In this document: positions 52,569 through 62,109 of the stretch, piece by piece
How positions within the stretch are numbered: the first letter of the stretch is position 1
Layout of the letters: every line of letters starts with the position of its first letter
Assembly: GCA_964494985.1 (NCBI GenBank)
Contig: CAZBUB010000008.1
Span: forward strand, 1 to 64,000
Direction: 5' to 3'
Source: CAZBUB01 sp964494985
Lineage (GTDB): Bacteria; Desulfobacterota; Desulfovibrionia; Desulfovibrionales; Desulfothermaceae
DNA: 64,000 nucleotides
Notes under the pieces: generated by a model
Told to the model about the DNA's origin: nothing
Database searches by the model: none
What the model saw: only the letters and a program-made list of their open reading frames with translations
Translations under genes and position numbers: made by a program

Positions 52569-52743
52569 TGCTGCTCCTTTGCGTACATTTATTGCAAATC
52601 GTTTCTATGCGCTGCCTGGTATGGTCACCGCTGCGGTATATTTATTTACCTGAATTTGATTGCTTTGGCAATTTCGTTAAGTGTACAGAATGAAAATTTA
52701 TGAGCTGTTATAGATCCTGAAGCTGAGAACAGGAGGAAATCCC

Positions 52744-53139
52744 ATGCAAGAGCAGATAAATTTGCAGGAGTGGAATTTGTTGCAGGCCCTGCAGGAGAGG
52801 GCTGCCAAGATAAGACAGCTTGAGGCCCAGGCTGAGGACTATCTGGAAAAAAAGGATGTTGCCAGCTATAAGGAGCTGCTGCAGCAAAAGGCAGAGATTT
52901 TAGAGAATATATCCCAAGAGCTGGAGCCTTGGGTCAGCTTGGAGCTTGCTCAAGAGCCTACATTGCTGCAGGAAGTACTAGCTCATTTGCAGGGCTTTTC
53001 CCAGAGGGCTGCCCAAGCCTTGGAGCTAGGAAGTGTGTTTTTTATGCGTATGCTTCTGTATCCTGAGGATTATATTCAGGGACAACCCAACGATCTGGAA
53101 AAGTTTCTGTCTGATCTGGAAAAGCGGCTAGGACAATAA
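52744..53139 (+). CDS. Small helical protein of unknown function
   Basis: This 131-residue protein is largely alpha-helical and rich in Gln, Glu and Leu (LQALQERAAKIRQLEAQAED; KELLQQKAEILENISQELEP). It has no signal peptide. AGGAGGAAAT is a good binding site. I recognise no family. It is a single gene ended by the hairpin at 53151. Confidence 0.8.
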   Translation: MQEQINLQEWNLLQALQERAAKIRQLEAQAEDYLEKKDVASYKELLQQKAEILENISQELEPWVSLELAQEPTLLQEVLAHLQGFSQRAAQALELGSVFFMRMLLYPEDYIQGQPNDLEKFLSDLEKRLGQ

Positions 53140-53150
53140 GCACCTGAAAG

Positions 53151-53192
53151 AGAACCCCTTGGCCTGGTATAAGCACAGGCTCAAGGGGTTCT
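53151..53192. terminator. Long hairpin between convergent genes
   Basis: AGAACCCCTTGGCCTG (53151-53166) pairs with CAGGCTCAAGGGGTTCT (53176-53192) with one bulged base, a stem of 16 pairs. It lies between the end of the 131-residue gene and the stop of acsE on the other strand. It has no long T-run, so it may act as a bidirectional terminator or mRNA stabiliser. Confidence 0.75.
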
Positions 53193-53218
53193 TGAGGTCT
53201 TAAATCCGAACTTAGGGA

Positions 53219-54100
53219 CTATAGCTCCAGCCAGGAGTCAGAGTACAGGGATTTGCCCAGCAGGACCTTTGCGGTTTTGACATAGTCCGCCATTTCCTGG
53301 GACAGGCTGCTTAGATCTGGAATATTGCCGTCCATAGTGGCATGGATGACTTCCTCGATATCCTGGCGCTTGTCCTTGGCTATATCATTTAAGATTTCAT
53401 CCCTGGGGTCGGTGATGATGGAGGCCATTCCATATCGCTTGAGCATCACTGTATAGGTCTGGTTCAAAATAGGCCGCAGGTGATCAGGCGGGCCGTTGGA
53501 TATATTGGACAGCCCGCAAGTGCTTTTGGCGCCTGGTGCAATATCCGGCAGCATCTCATAGAATCGCAGGACCTGTACTGCATCGTCCTGCTGCACATTG
53601 ACCGGGGTGACTATTGCGTCCACCCAGATCTTTTCATTGGGGATCCCAGCCTCGTTTGCTGCATACAGAAGCTCCACAGCAAGGGCGGCGCGTTCATTCT
53701 CGTCTCTGGGCAGGCCTTCTGGCCCCCACATCAAGGCCACAAAGTCGGCGCCGTGCTCAGCCACCATGGGCAGCATCTGTTCATACCTCTCCGGCCTGCA
53801 CATAATGGAATTCACAATAGGGGTCTTGTTGCAGACCTTCAGGCCGGCTTCAATTGCCGCGATATTGGAAGTATCCAGAAGTAAGGGCAGATCCACCACT
53901 TCCTGCACTGTTTCTACCACCCAGGGCATGAGCTCTTGACCGTCCTTTTTGGCCGGGCCCAGGTTGATATCGATATAATCCATGCCCTTTTCTTTCTGTA
54001 ATAGGGCCTCTTCCTGGATAGGCTTAGGATCGCGTTCCTTAAAGGCCTTTTTTATCTTGGTGGCCATTACATTCAGGCTTTCCCCGAAAAGTAGCATCAT
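53219..54100 (-). CDS. acsE: Methyltetrahydrofolate:corrinoid protein methyltransferase AcsE
   Basis: AcsE (293 aa) moves the methyl group from 5-methyltetrahydrofolate to the cobalt of the corrinoid iron-sulfur protein. It is a pterin-binding TIM barrel. LFGESLNVM, KGMDYIDINLGP, PLLLDTSNI, IVNSIMCRPERYE and the long TCGLSNISNGPP loop are characteristic. It is the last gene of acsD-acsB-acsC-acsE. AGGAGAGG lies upstream of the start. Confidence 0.94.
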   Translation of the reverse strand: MMLLFGESLNVMATKIKKAFKERDPKPIQEEALLQKEKGMDYIDINLGPAKKDGQELMPWVVETVQEVVDLPLLLDTSNIAAIEAGLKVCNKTPIVNSIMCRPERYEQMLPMVAEHGADFVALMWGPEGLPRDENERAALAVELLYAANEAGIPNEKIWVDAIVTPVNVQQDDAVQVLRFYEMLPDIAPGAKSTCGLSNISNGPPDHLRPILNQTYTVMLKRYGMASIITDPRDEILNDIAKDKRQDIEEVIHATMDGNIPDLSSLSQEMADYVKTAKVLLGKSLYSDSWLEL

Positions 54101-54183
54101 ATTGTATAACCTCTCCTGTTTTTTGGATTTCGTACCTTGCGCTCAGTTTGGTGCTCGAGCTCTTATGCCAAAGCGTTAGGCTG

Positions 54184-55527
54184 CTATCGTTTGCCCTTGA
54201 GAAAGGCTGGGATATGTGCTGCTTCCCTGGGGCCTACTGTGATCTTCCAGTCCGGAAGCTCCTCTTCGATTTCTCCAACAATGGCTGCTGCGTAACCGGG
54301 GATAATCAGCTCCTTGTTCGCTATTTTGTCTGCAATCCCAGACTTTTTCACAAACATGCCCACGTCATCGCCTGAGAATTTGCCTGCAGCCCAGGCAGTG
54401 AGCACGGACAGACCTTCGGAGTCTTTGATCAATAACCAGCTGGGTACCTTGCTGCCCTCTATCTCGCCGGCAACAATGAAGTAAGTTAAGGCGAAGTTGG
54501 TGGTGATCAGGACTGGGGAGTTCTCATCCGGCTTACCCAGCTCATAGATGCCCTCGGTCACAGTCATCGGCCGCTGCGGATCCGTAAAGATGTTCAGCCG
54601 CTCCAGCAGCAGCGAGAACAGGGTTTCGGCAGTAAAGTCAGAGAGCACAATCACAGAGGCGTACTTGGCTATGAACATGCTGGCGATCAGGCTCTCTATT
54701 TCCAGATTGGAGGCCATTTCGCAGGGGAAGGCAATGGTGGGGAAGCCTACGGACTTATTCTTGGCTCGCAGGGCTGCCCTGCGGATGCCCACCTGATCCT
54801 GAAAGCATTGCTTGATTTCCCTGGAGCCACTGTCCAGAACCAAGTCCTTGAGGCCCATCTCGGTCAATTTATCTGTCAGCTCTGGCAGCTTGTCCACAGA
54901 CTCGGCCTTGACTGCCAAAGGCAGATCATTGTCCTTGGCCAACTGGCCGAAATCCTCTATATTGTTCTCATTCGCTGCATAGATCAGGGGGCGTTTGAAG
55001 CCGCAGGCCTCAATCCCGGCCTGCATGACGTCCTTGTCCTCGCTCATCAGGATCAGATTGAACTCCGAGCTCTCTGCAATAAGCTTGGCTTTGGCCGCAA
55101 AAGCCTCCTTGTCCTGGTTGGCGTCCTTGAGGGCCACCATCTCAGGCCTTAGATTGTAGCCTACCCTCTCGAACTGAAAAGCATTCCAAACTTTCAGCTT
55201 GTTTTTGACGTCTTCTTCATCATGGTCAGAGGCTATAACTGCAGCCAGTGCCGGGGGATTATAGAAGGTTTTCTCGTGGCGGTATTCCACTAATTCTCCG
55301 CCCACTGTTTTAGCTCTGACTCCTTTGCCCACCTTGACCGGTCTGATAGGCGGGGCAGAGGCTTCAGCCAGCTTCTCCCTGGCTTCATCAGAGACGTAGG
55401 GACAATCGTCCAGCTCCGCCTTGCCTGCTGCCAGATTCATGGCAAAGGCCAGGCAGGTGGCAGCCCCACACTCCTTGCAGTTGGTCTGCGGAAGCAGTTT
55501 GAAAATCTGAATTCCTGTCAATCCCAT
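54184..55527 (-). CDS. acsC: Corrinoid iron-sulfur protein large subunit AcsC
   Basis: AcsC (447 aa) carries the [4Fe-4S] cluster and binds the corrinoid. C17, C20, C25 and C42 form the N-terminal cluster site. The middle is a TIM-barrel-like region, and the C-terminal half (KFSGDDVGMFVKKSGIAD) is the B12-binding part. It pairs with AcsD and is methylated by AcsE, whose gene follows after 83 bases. The length is normal for bacteria. Confidence 0.95.
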   Translation of the reverse strand: MGLTGIQIFKLLPQTNCKECGAATCLAFAMNLAAGKAELDDCPYVSDEAREKLAEASAPPIRPVKVGKGVRAKTVGGELVEYRHEKTFYNPPALAAVIASDHDEEDVKNKLKVWNAFQFERVGYNLRPEMVALKDANQDKEAFAAKAKLIAESSEFNLILMSEDKDVMQAGIEACGFKRPLIYAANENNIEDFGQLAKDNDLPLAVKAESVDKLPELTDKLTEMGLKDLVLDSGSREIKQCFQDQVGIRRAALRAKNKSVGFPTIAFPCEMASNLEIESLIASMFIAKYASVIVLSDFTAETLFSLLLERLNIFTDPQRPMTVTEGIYELGKPDENSPVLITTNFALTYFIVAGEIEGSKVPSWLLIKDSEGLSVLTAWAAGKFSGDDVGMFVKKSGIADKIANKELIIPGYAAAIVGEIEEELPDWKITVGPREAAHIPAFLKGKR

Positions 55528-55655
55528 ATATTACTCCTTTTCCTAGGTATGTAGTCTGCGGCTTGCAGGGATTTTTCTCTGAAAAGTTGCACAGGCTTAA
55601 AGATCAGGCCCGAACCTGCATTGTAGGCCCGGGCCTGGACATTATCTCTTAAACC

Positions 55656-57890
55656 TTAGCCCATAATAGGCTCCAGCTCCAAGGCCGGATGCTTCTTCTC
55701 CTTCAAAAAGGGCATGATCTCGTCCTCGGTGGTGCCCACGGTTTCGTCCGCGATCTTGTCGTAAAGATCAGGATAGCCAAGCTCTTTGGCCCTTGCATCC
55801 AACCTGTCCTTGATCTCCTCCTTGAGGCCTTTGGGCATCCAGACTATGCGCAGCAGCCCGCCTTCCTCCAAGTCGCTGGGACCTTCAGCACGGATGAACT
55901 TGCGCTGGGTGATGTTGAACTTGGAGTGGCCAACAAAACCCGGGCTCTGGGCACCGCCGCCCACGGTCCCGGCCAGGGTGGTAAAGCGCATGCCGCAGGG
56001 GGTGTCCCCTGTATAGTCCCTGTGCACGGTCATGACCCCATTGCAGGAGGGCAAAACAGCAGCCACGCATTCGCAGCAGCCACAGGTGGTCATGGGATCG
56101 TGCACAATGGAGTAGAAGTTGTAGTGGGTGACCCCGCCCTTGGAGGCCTTGTACACAAAGTCATTGACCCCTTTCCATTGACCGCGTCTGGTATCCAGAC
56201 ATTCGCCTTTTTCCACGGGCTGGTTGGGTCCAGTGGGGTTGATCTCAAAGGAGGCCCGGCAGTCCATCCAGTTATAGGCCCCGCAGAGCCCGGTTCGCTC
56301 AGGGCTCACGGTGCAGACGTGGTTGGGAGCGAAGGACTGGCACAGGGTGCAGGAGTAGTAGGTCTCCACATTCTCGTCGCGCATGTTCTCAACGCGCTCG
56401 TCGCGGGATTTGTACTCTTTCCTGGCCCATTCGGTGAGCTTGTCCACATCTTCCTGCTTGGTATACAGAGTGACCTGGACCTTGTCCAGGATCTTGCCGA
56501 AATCCTGGTGGAACTTGGCGTGCAGGACCACCCCGATATCCTTCAGGGTGAAGCCCTTTTCCACTGCAGCCTTACCCACCCGGATCCAGGAGATATCCCT
56601 CTGCCCGATGTGCATCACGCCCTGGATGTAGTTGCAGAGGTGGTGGATTTGCCTTTCCAGGATAGGCTCGAAGTCCTCCTGGAATTCTCTGCCAGCTACC
56701 TGGACAAAGATACCCAGGGGCAAGGTGGCTCCTTCCTTGACATCAGAGATGTCCGGGCCTACGACTTCCACTTTGCCGTCCTCGATCTGGTTCATGTCAG
56801 CCATTTTGGTCAGTTCAGTGCATTGGGTCTTGCCTCCGCCCATCTGCATGAACAGGTCTGCCTTGCGGATGCGCTCTCCTTCATAGGCAGGACCGAAGGC
56901 GCAGGGTATGTCAATCTGGGTCACGGTGACCTTGAGGCCCCTGACCTCAATGGATTTGGCCACCAGCTGATCGTGGGGTACATTGCCCACCACGTGCTCG
57001 TAGGTGCAGACCCCTGTGGGCAGGATTTCCGGGATATCAGTGTCTGCGATAGTGGGGAAGCCCCAGTTCACGCAGCCTGCAGCAGCTGCTGCCCATTCTG
57101 CGTTGACCTCGCCCAGGGCGTTGACAAAGGCGAATATCCGGTTCTTGTTGTACAAAAGCAGCTTCTTGTAGTCGCCGGGCTCCAGGCCGCCGAAGGCCAT
57201 GGCTGCCCTGTTGGCAAAACCCAGGGCAAATACGGCGGAGGAGATATCCGGACCAAAGGGCACAATCCTGGTGTTCCAGCCGATCTGGACTCCTGCCTGC
57301 AACAGCTGTTCTGCGCAGGTGGTGCCAAATTGATTCGCTGCCAGAAAGATATACAGACCCTTTTGCTGATAGTCCTCCACGATCATTTTGGCTGTTTCTG
57401 GGTCCGGAGCCGCGCCTACAATAGCGGCAAATCCCGGGGCGGAACCATCCACGAACTCCACGCCCCTTTTGCGGAAGACCACGTCATCTGCAGCACCCAG
57501 CCAGATTTTGCCCTGGTCTTCATCGATCTCTTCAGAATGAAAGTAAAAGTCGGGTTGTTCCAGGTAGCGAAGGGCCTCCTGGATCTCAAACGCGAACAAT
57601 GTGGCCATGCCAGCGTCCAGCAAGGGCCCGAGATAAGGAACATGATTCACAGATTTCAGATGTGGGGGCAAAAGCCCTTTACAGAAATCCAGGGGCTTTT
57701 GCATGTCTTCCAGGGTTTCCACCTTGTGTCCGGTCAAGGAATATATGACAGGCAGATAATAGGCAGTGTTGGGAAACCCTACCTCGGTGCTGGCGCTGTA
57801 CGTTTCCAAGGCCTTTTTGTACTGGCCCTCAGCCTTAGAAATCACGTTGTATGCGCCTTGTATGGCAGCGAAGGCAACTAATTTGGACAT
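55656..57890 (-). CDS. acsB: Acetyl-CoA synthase AcsB
   Basis: AcsB (744 aa) makes acetyl-CoA from CO, the methyl-corrinoid and CoA at the nickel-iron A-cluster. Cysteines in YSCTLCQSFAPNHVCTVSP near residue 512 and the CGC site in TTCGCCECVAAV near residue 600 match the cluster ligands. The length is close to the 729 aa I recall for Moorella AcsB. The binding site is GGGGAG. It lies 128 bases before acsC. The CO dehydrogenase partner (AcsA) is not in the window. A 730-codon open frame on the other strand is a codon-bias shadow. Confidence 0.96.
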   Translation of the reverse strand: MSKLVAFAAIQGAYNVISKAEGQYKKALETYSASTEVGFPNTAYYLPVIYSLTGHKVETLEDMQKPLDFCKGLLPPHLKSVNHVPYLGPLLDAGMATLFAFEIQEALRYLEQPDFYFHSEEIDEDQGKIWLGAADDVVFRKRGVEFVDGSAPGFAAIVGAAPDPETAKMIVEDYQQKGLYIFLAANQFGTTCAEQLLQAGVQIGWNTRIVPFGPDISSAVFALGFANRAAMAFGGLEPGDYKKLLLYNKNRIFAFVNALGEVNAEWAAAAAGCVNWGFPTIADTDIPEILPTGVCTYEHVVGNVPHDQLVAKSIEVRGLKVTVTQIDIPCAFGPAYEGERIRKADLFMQMGGGKTQCTELTKMADMNQIEDGKVEVVGPDISDVKEGATLPLGIFVQVAGREFQEDFEPILERQIHHLCNYIQGVMHIGQRDISWIRVGKAAVEKGFTLKDIGVVLHAKFHQDFGKILDKVQVTLYTKQEDVDKLTEWARKEYKSRDERVENMRDENVETYYSCTLCQSFAPNHVCTVSPERTGLCGAYNWMDCRASFEINPTGPNQPVEKGECLDTRRGQWKGVNDFVYKASKGGVTHYNFYSIVHDPMTTCGCCECVAAVLPSCNGVMTVHRDYTGDTPCGMRFTTLAGTVGGGAQSPGFVGHSKFNITQRKFIRAEGPSDLEEGGLLRIVWMPKGLKEEIKDRLDARAKELGYPDLYDKIADETVGTTEDEIMPFLKEKKHPALELEPIMG

Positions 57891-57946
57891 ATTCTACTCC
57901 CCTTTTTTTAAGGTTTTGTGTTGATCCAGATGGAATGCTGAAAATG

Positions 57947-59566
57947 TTATTTTGCTGACCTATGATGGATATGATCCAGTAAGAGCAAGATTTTTTCAGA
58001 AACACCCTCAGGCAGCTCCTCAGGTACATTAGCCTCAGTCTTCTTGTCTGCCTGTTTTTGTTGCTTTTGTACCTTCTGCCTGATTTGTTTTTCGTCTTCT
58101 TCTAACTTCGCTTTGGCCTCAGCCTCCTTCCTGACCTTTTCCTCAGCTTCACGTTTAGCTTTTTCCTCGGCTTCCTTTTTGGCCTTTTCTTCAGCCTCTC
58201 GCTTAGCTTTCTCTTCAGCTTCTGCCTTGGCTTTGGCCTCTGCTTCAGCTTTGGCCTTTTCTTCAGCCTCGGCCTTGGCCTTTTCCTCGGCGCTTAGCTC
58301 TGCTTTGGCTTCAGGCTGGGGCTTCTCCTGCTCAGGTTTGGCCTCTTTTGCCGCTGGTTTGGCTTCTGTCTCGGGCTCAGGCTTAGCCTCAGCTTTGGGC
58401 TCGGGCTTCTCTTCTGCCTTAGGCTTGGCTTCAGCTGCAGGCTTTTCTTCGGCCTTAGGCTTGGCTTCAGCCGCAGGCTTTTCTTCCTTTTTCTCCGCCT
58501 TCTTGGCCGCAGGCTTCTTTTCCTCCTCTATGGTCAGGTCAGGCTCAGGAGCCAAGGAGGCATAATCAATTTCAGTATCAGCCAGGAGCTTGTTAATGCC
58601 GGATATATCCTGGGCCTGGCCGCCGTCCACCAGCAGGTCGATAAAGCTGCGCACCATGCGAACCGCTTCTGGATGGCGCATGATCAGCAGATCCGAGCCT
58701 GCCATAAGATAGGCCACGGCCCCCACAGTTTCCATGAGGATGGCTCTTCTTTCAGGGTCTCCCAGAAGCTGATTCTCTTCCACAGGCTGCTTGGCTTCCT
58801 TGCTCCTCCAGATCTCGTTGCCCAGATTGTTGATAATGGGCTGTTGCAGCTTGTCGTCCCCAAAGGTCAAAGCTGCAAGTTTAATCCTCTCCATGACCGA
58901 GTATGCATACTCCAGCCCATAGCCCAGCCCGCCGGTGGTGGGGTCTATAATCACCTTGTCCAGGGAAACCCCTAGATTTTCAAGAAGAATATTTACTTGC
59001 TTGGCCAGGTTTACGTCAATTGGGGAGGAGGAGATAGCGGTGTGCTTATAGCCCATGACTGCTGCGCCTATAGCCTTATGATTGGCATCCTCTATAGGGC
59101 CAATCACAAGGTTCTTGCCGTCGAAGGCCTCTGCAACCTTTTTGAGTACCTGGGCATCCTTATCCACATTGGCTGTACCCCAGATGACCAAGGGCACGTC
59201 AATGGCTTCTAGGATGTTCTGCACTGTGGAAACAGCCTGATCTGCGCTGGTATCATGGGTATTTGGATCTGTACTCTTTAGCTGCAGGGTGACCAAGTCT
59301 GCCCCGTATTCTTCTACGCATTTTTTGGCCGAGGCAGCCGGGTCTCCCAGGCAGTCCTTGAAGGGGGCTGTCACCCACTCCGGCCATTCTTCCGGCTCCA
59401 TATCCCAGATCTCCATGGCGATCTTGGGCTTGTTGGGCATCTCCCCTTCGAAATCATAGAATGGCAGGCAACTTTCTCCGCCAATGGTGACAGCCTTGTC
59501 ACCCTGACCCAAAGTCACCTTTTTGATACTGCCGGAATAGCTTTCTTTCACCATTTCAAAGCCCAT
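57947..59566 (-). CDS. acsD: Corrinoid iron-sulfur protein small subunit AcsD with long C-terminal tail
   Basis: AcsD (539 aa from this start) is the TIM-barrel partner of AcsC. The core, about 345 residues, holds LKSTDPNTHDTSADQAVSTV, GPIEDANHKAIGAAVMGYKH, IDPTTGGLGYGLEYAYSVME and AYLMAGSDLLIMRHPEAVR. The tail from about residue 346 is a Lys/Ala/Glu/Pro-rich repeat region ending in a short patch (PEELPEGVSEKILLLLDHIH). The core matches the usual subunit length, so the tail is extra. ATG 59566 follows AGGAG by five bases. A GTG at 59572 is too close to that site. It heads the acs operon. Confidence 0.95.
   Translation of the reverse strand: MGFEMVKESYSGSIKKVTLGQGDKAVTIGGESCLPFYDFEGEMPNKPKIAMEIWDMEPEEWPEWVTAPFKDCLGDPAASAKKCVEEYGADLVTLQLKSTDPNTHDTSADQAVSTVQNILEAIDVPLVIWGTANVDKDAQVLKKVAEAFDGKNLVIGPIEDANHKAIGAAVMGYKHTAISSSPIDVNLAKQVNILLENLGVSLDKVIIDPTTGGLGYGLEYAYSVMERIKLAALTFGDDKLQQPIINNLGNEIWRSKEAKQPVEENQLLGDPERRAILMETVGAVAYLMAGSDLLIMRHPEAVRMVRSFIDLLVDGGQAQDISGINKLLADTEIDYASLAPEPDLTIEEEKKPAAKKAEKKEEKPAAEAKPKAEEKPAAEAKPKAEEKPEPKAEAKPEPETEAKPAAKEAKPEQEKPQPEAKAELSAEEKAKAEAEEKAKAEAEAKAKAEAEEKAKREAEEKAKKEAEEKAKREAEEKVRKEAEAKAKLEEDEKQIRQKVQKQQKQADKKTEANVPEELPEGVSEKILLLLDHIHHRSAK
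58030..58530. repeat. Low-complexity repeat coding for the AcsD tail
   Basis: On the minus strand this segment codes for two blocks. The first repeats EEKPAAEAKPKA-like units (about 58380-58520). The second repeats KAEAEEKAK and EAEEKAKR units (about 58110-58300), giving a charged single helix like the TolA stalk. The unit order is imperfect, so expansion was not very recent. Confidence 0.85.
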
Positions 59567-59572
59567 ATGCAC

Positions 59573-60068
59573 TCCTTATTGATTGAAATTAATGCCAATG
59601 TGCATGGTCCTTAAACATAATCGCCAGTTGATTCTTACCTCCTAGCTTGGTTTGCTGTCTTGTTTGCCCCGCTTCCAGCCCAAGGTCCCTTCTTGGTTTA
59701 AGCCGGATACCTCGTTGACCTGCGTATAGGGTTGGGACTTGTCACCAAAAAGATCCCTTTTGGTTTTGGCAACAATCTCCTGACTTTCTGAATATATGTA
59801 AGAGTTGTTTTTAAATCTTAGGGAACAAAGCTCTTTGATTCAATTTTTTCTCTAAAATAAATAACTTCTCCGTAGCTGTAAATTTGGCCTTTGTCAACAA
59901 GGTATACTTTAAAGTGTGATTTTGTCGAAGCAAAGACATAGACTCCTCAAAGCAGAGCCATATCTGCAGCCCAACATTGAGCACACGGGAATGCTTCAAT
60001 AAAGATCTTAGTGCTACTAATTGCTTGTTGTTGTTATTTTATGAATATTTTAGTTTAATAAATGTTAC
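59573..60068. other. Non-coding region upstream of acsD
   Basis: About 500 bases, clearly more AT-rich than the genes around it. It contains CCAAAA and TTTTGG separated by 7 bases at 59745-59763. A 62-residue minus-strand frame at 59811-59999 has no support. This is the likely promoter region of the acs operon, and perhaps contains the end signal of the activator gene. Confidence 0.5.
59869..59928 (-). promoter_or_regulatory. Possible acs operon promoters
   Basis: On the minus strand TTGACA (59897-59892) is 17 bases from a weak TACGGA. TCGACA (59928-59923) is 16 bases from TATACC (59906-59901). Either would give a 5' leader of about 300 bases. Neither is strong, so this is a candidate only. 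Confidence 0.25.
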
Positions 60069-62036
60069 TTATTTCTGCGCACCTTGCTCTTGCTGCACTT
60101 TTTTTCGTTCCTGCATTCGTTGCTGCAGCCTGGGGAACTGGTCCAGGTCGGTATGGGGCAGGAACAAGGAAGCTACATAATTGTCCATATAGGAGGAGGT
60201 CTCGGAGAACTCGAAGTTGGTCATCTTTTTGGTGACCTCCACCACATCCTTGCGCAAGTGGTTGTTTAAAGAGCTCATCTTGGAGCCCATCAGGGAGCCG
60301 TTGCCCACATAGACGATCTTCTCCGGATCCATCTCTGGGAGCAGTCCTATGGTCATGGCTTTTTCCAGGTCTATATAGCTGCCGAAACCTCCGGCAATGA
60401 TAATCTTGTCCAGGTCAGACATGCTGAGGCCCACTTCATTGAGCAGGGTCATGCAGCCGCTGTATATGGCGCCCTTGGCCCGGATCAGATTGTCTATGTC
60501 CGGCTCCTGCAGGGTGACATCCCGGCCCAGATCGGTATCCTCGGCCCAAGCCAAGACAAATTCGTAAATATCATTGTTGTTTCTGATTCTGGGAGTATCC
60601 AGTTCCCTGTTGAACTTGCCCTGGTTGTCTATGATGCCCATCTCGAACATGGTGGCCACCATGGTTATCAGGCCTGAGCCGCAGATCCCGATGGGCTTCT
60701 CCTGGCCGATAGTCAAAAGCATGGGCTCCAGGGTCACCGGATCCACGGAGAAGTCCTCAATGGCTCCCTTTTCAGCCCGGACCCCAAACTTCATGCCTCC
60801 GCCTTCGAAAGCCGGCCCTGCTGAGCAGGCAGCGCAGGCCATCCAGTCCTTGTTGCCGATCACGATCTCTGCATTAGTGCCGATGTCCATATATAAGGTG
60901 ATCTCTTCCGCCCTGTACATGAGCGAGCCCATGACTCCGGCTACTATATCCCCACCTACGTAACTGGACACAGCAGGGAAGGCCAGGGCCAGGACATGAC
61001 GATCCAGGTCGAATCCCAGTTCCTGGGCCCGCAGGGGGGGGAACATGGTGCAGGTAGGCACATATGGGGATCTGCGGATGTACTTGGGGTTCAGCATGAG
61101 CAGGAGCTGAGTCATGGTAGTGTTCCCAGCCAAGGTTAGGGTGGAGATGTGTTCCGGGCTGATCCCCGCCTTGCTGATGATCTTTTTGATCACGCTGTTT
61201 GCGGTCTTGAGCACGGCCTGATTTAGCTCCTGCAGGCCATTGCCCTTCTCGGCATAGACAATCCTGCTGATGATGTCCTCCCCGTAGCTCATCTGGGCAT
61301 TGAAATCCCCGTACTCAGACAGGACCTGTCCGCTGTTCAGATCCAGGATCTGGCCAAAGACAGTGGTGGTGCCCACATCCATGGCTACTGCGTAGTTCTG
61401 GTCTGTGCTGTCTCCAGGATGGACATTGATAATTCCGGTCTTGTTGCCCTCATGCACAGGCCTGGCCAGGGTGGCAGTGACATGGAAGTCCTGCTGGCGC
61501 AGCACATCTGTAATATTCCTGATGACCTGCAGATCTACCTCTAGCTTGTGCTCATCGTGTTTGAGCTTCAGGAAGTTGATGAGCCTGGTTACGTCCGAGG
61601 AGTTGTCCATGCTGGTGGGCTCAGGCAGCTGCAGGAATTTCTTTTCCACCGGGGTCAGGAACAGGCCCTTTTCTTTGAAGTCCGAGAGATCCACCTGCTT
61701 GATTTTTGCAGTCCTGCGCGGAGTGGGAGGCATGTTCAGCACACTGGCGTCCAGCTCGGATTCTACAGGCACCCGGATATTGACATCGCCCTGCACAGAG
61801 GATTGGCAGGCCAGTCTATATCCCTGGTCCACATCCTCCTGGCTCAGTTTTTCATTGATACCGCCCTGGACTTCTCCTGCTTCGATTTTCACCCTGCATT
61901 TGCCGCAGACCCCCTTTCCTCCACAGGAGGCGTTTATATGGACCCCTGCATCCAGGGCAGCCCGGATCAGATTTTGGCCTTTAGGGACCTTTATTTCCCT
62001 TTCGTGGGGAAAAAATTTGACATTGAATTTGGCCAT
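60069..62036 (-). CDS. Reductive activator of corrinoid proteins (RACo type)
   Basis: This protein (655 aa from this start) has an N-terminal [2Fe-2S] ferredoxin domain with C38, C44, C47 and C77 (NASCGGKGVCGKC, YRLACQ). A linker and a middle domain follow, then an ASKHA ATPase domain with AMDVGTTTVFGQ, LAGNTTMTQLLL, DIGTNAEIVIGN and GGFGSYIDLEKAM. RACo reduces inactive Co(II) corrinoid using ATP. ATG 62036 follows GAGGAGG by 8 bases. A start at 62069 would add 11 residues. The symbol acsV is also used for this family. Confidence 0.92.
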   Translation of the reverse strand: MAKFNVKFFPHEREIKVPKGQNLIRAALDAGVHINASCGGKGVCGKCRVKIEAGEVQGGINEKLSQEDVDQGYRLACQSSVQGDVNIRVPVESELDASVLNMPPTPRRTAKIKQVDLSDFKEKGLFLTPVEKKFLQLPEPTSMDNSSDVTRLINFLKLKHDEHKLEVDLQVIRNITDVLRQQDFHVTATLARPVHEGNKTGIINVHPGDSTDQNYAVAMDVGTTTVFGQILDLNSGQVLSEYGDFNAQMSYGEDIISRIVYAEKGNGLQELNQAVLKTANSVIKKIISKAGISPEHISTLTLAGNTTMTQLLLMLNPKYIRRSPYVPTCTMFPPLRAQELGFDLDRHVLALAFPAVSSYVGGDIVAGVMGSLMYRAEEITLYMDIGTNAEIVIGNKDWMACAACSAGPAFEGGGMKFGVRAEKGAIEDFSVDPVTLEPMLLTIGQEKPIGICGSGLITMVATMFEMGIIDNQGKFNRELDTPRIRNNNDIYEFVLAWAEDTDLGRDVTLQEPDIDNLIRAKGAIYSGCMTLLNEVGLSMSDLDKIIIAGGFGSYIDLEKAMTIGLLPEMDPEKIVYVGNGSLMGSKMSSLNNHLRKDVVEVTKKMTNFEFSETSSYMDNYVASLFLPHTDLDQFPRLQQRMQERKKVQQEQGAQK

Positions 62037-62109
62037 GGCAGTAACCTCCTCAATTGTTTTCCTGTTCAAAATCCAAAGAGCTGCAGCAGCTTAAGCCGGA
62101 TTCAGGTCT

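Noticed and set aside
55689..57881. 730-codon open frame on the plus strand opposite acsB
   Set aside because: Its codons are exactly in register with acsB codons on the other strand. It stays open because acsB avoids TTA, CTA and TCA codons, a codon-bias effect. acsB has all A-cluster motifs, and the antisense protein has no recognisable domain.
59811..59999. 62-residue minus-strand frame upstream of acsD
   Set aside because: No binding site and no protein-like motif. It lies in an AT-rich regulatory region.
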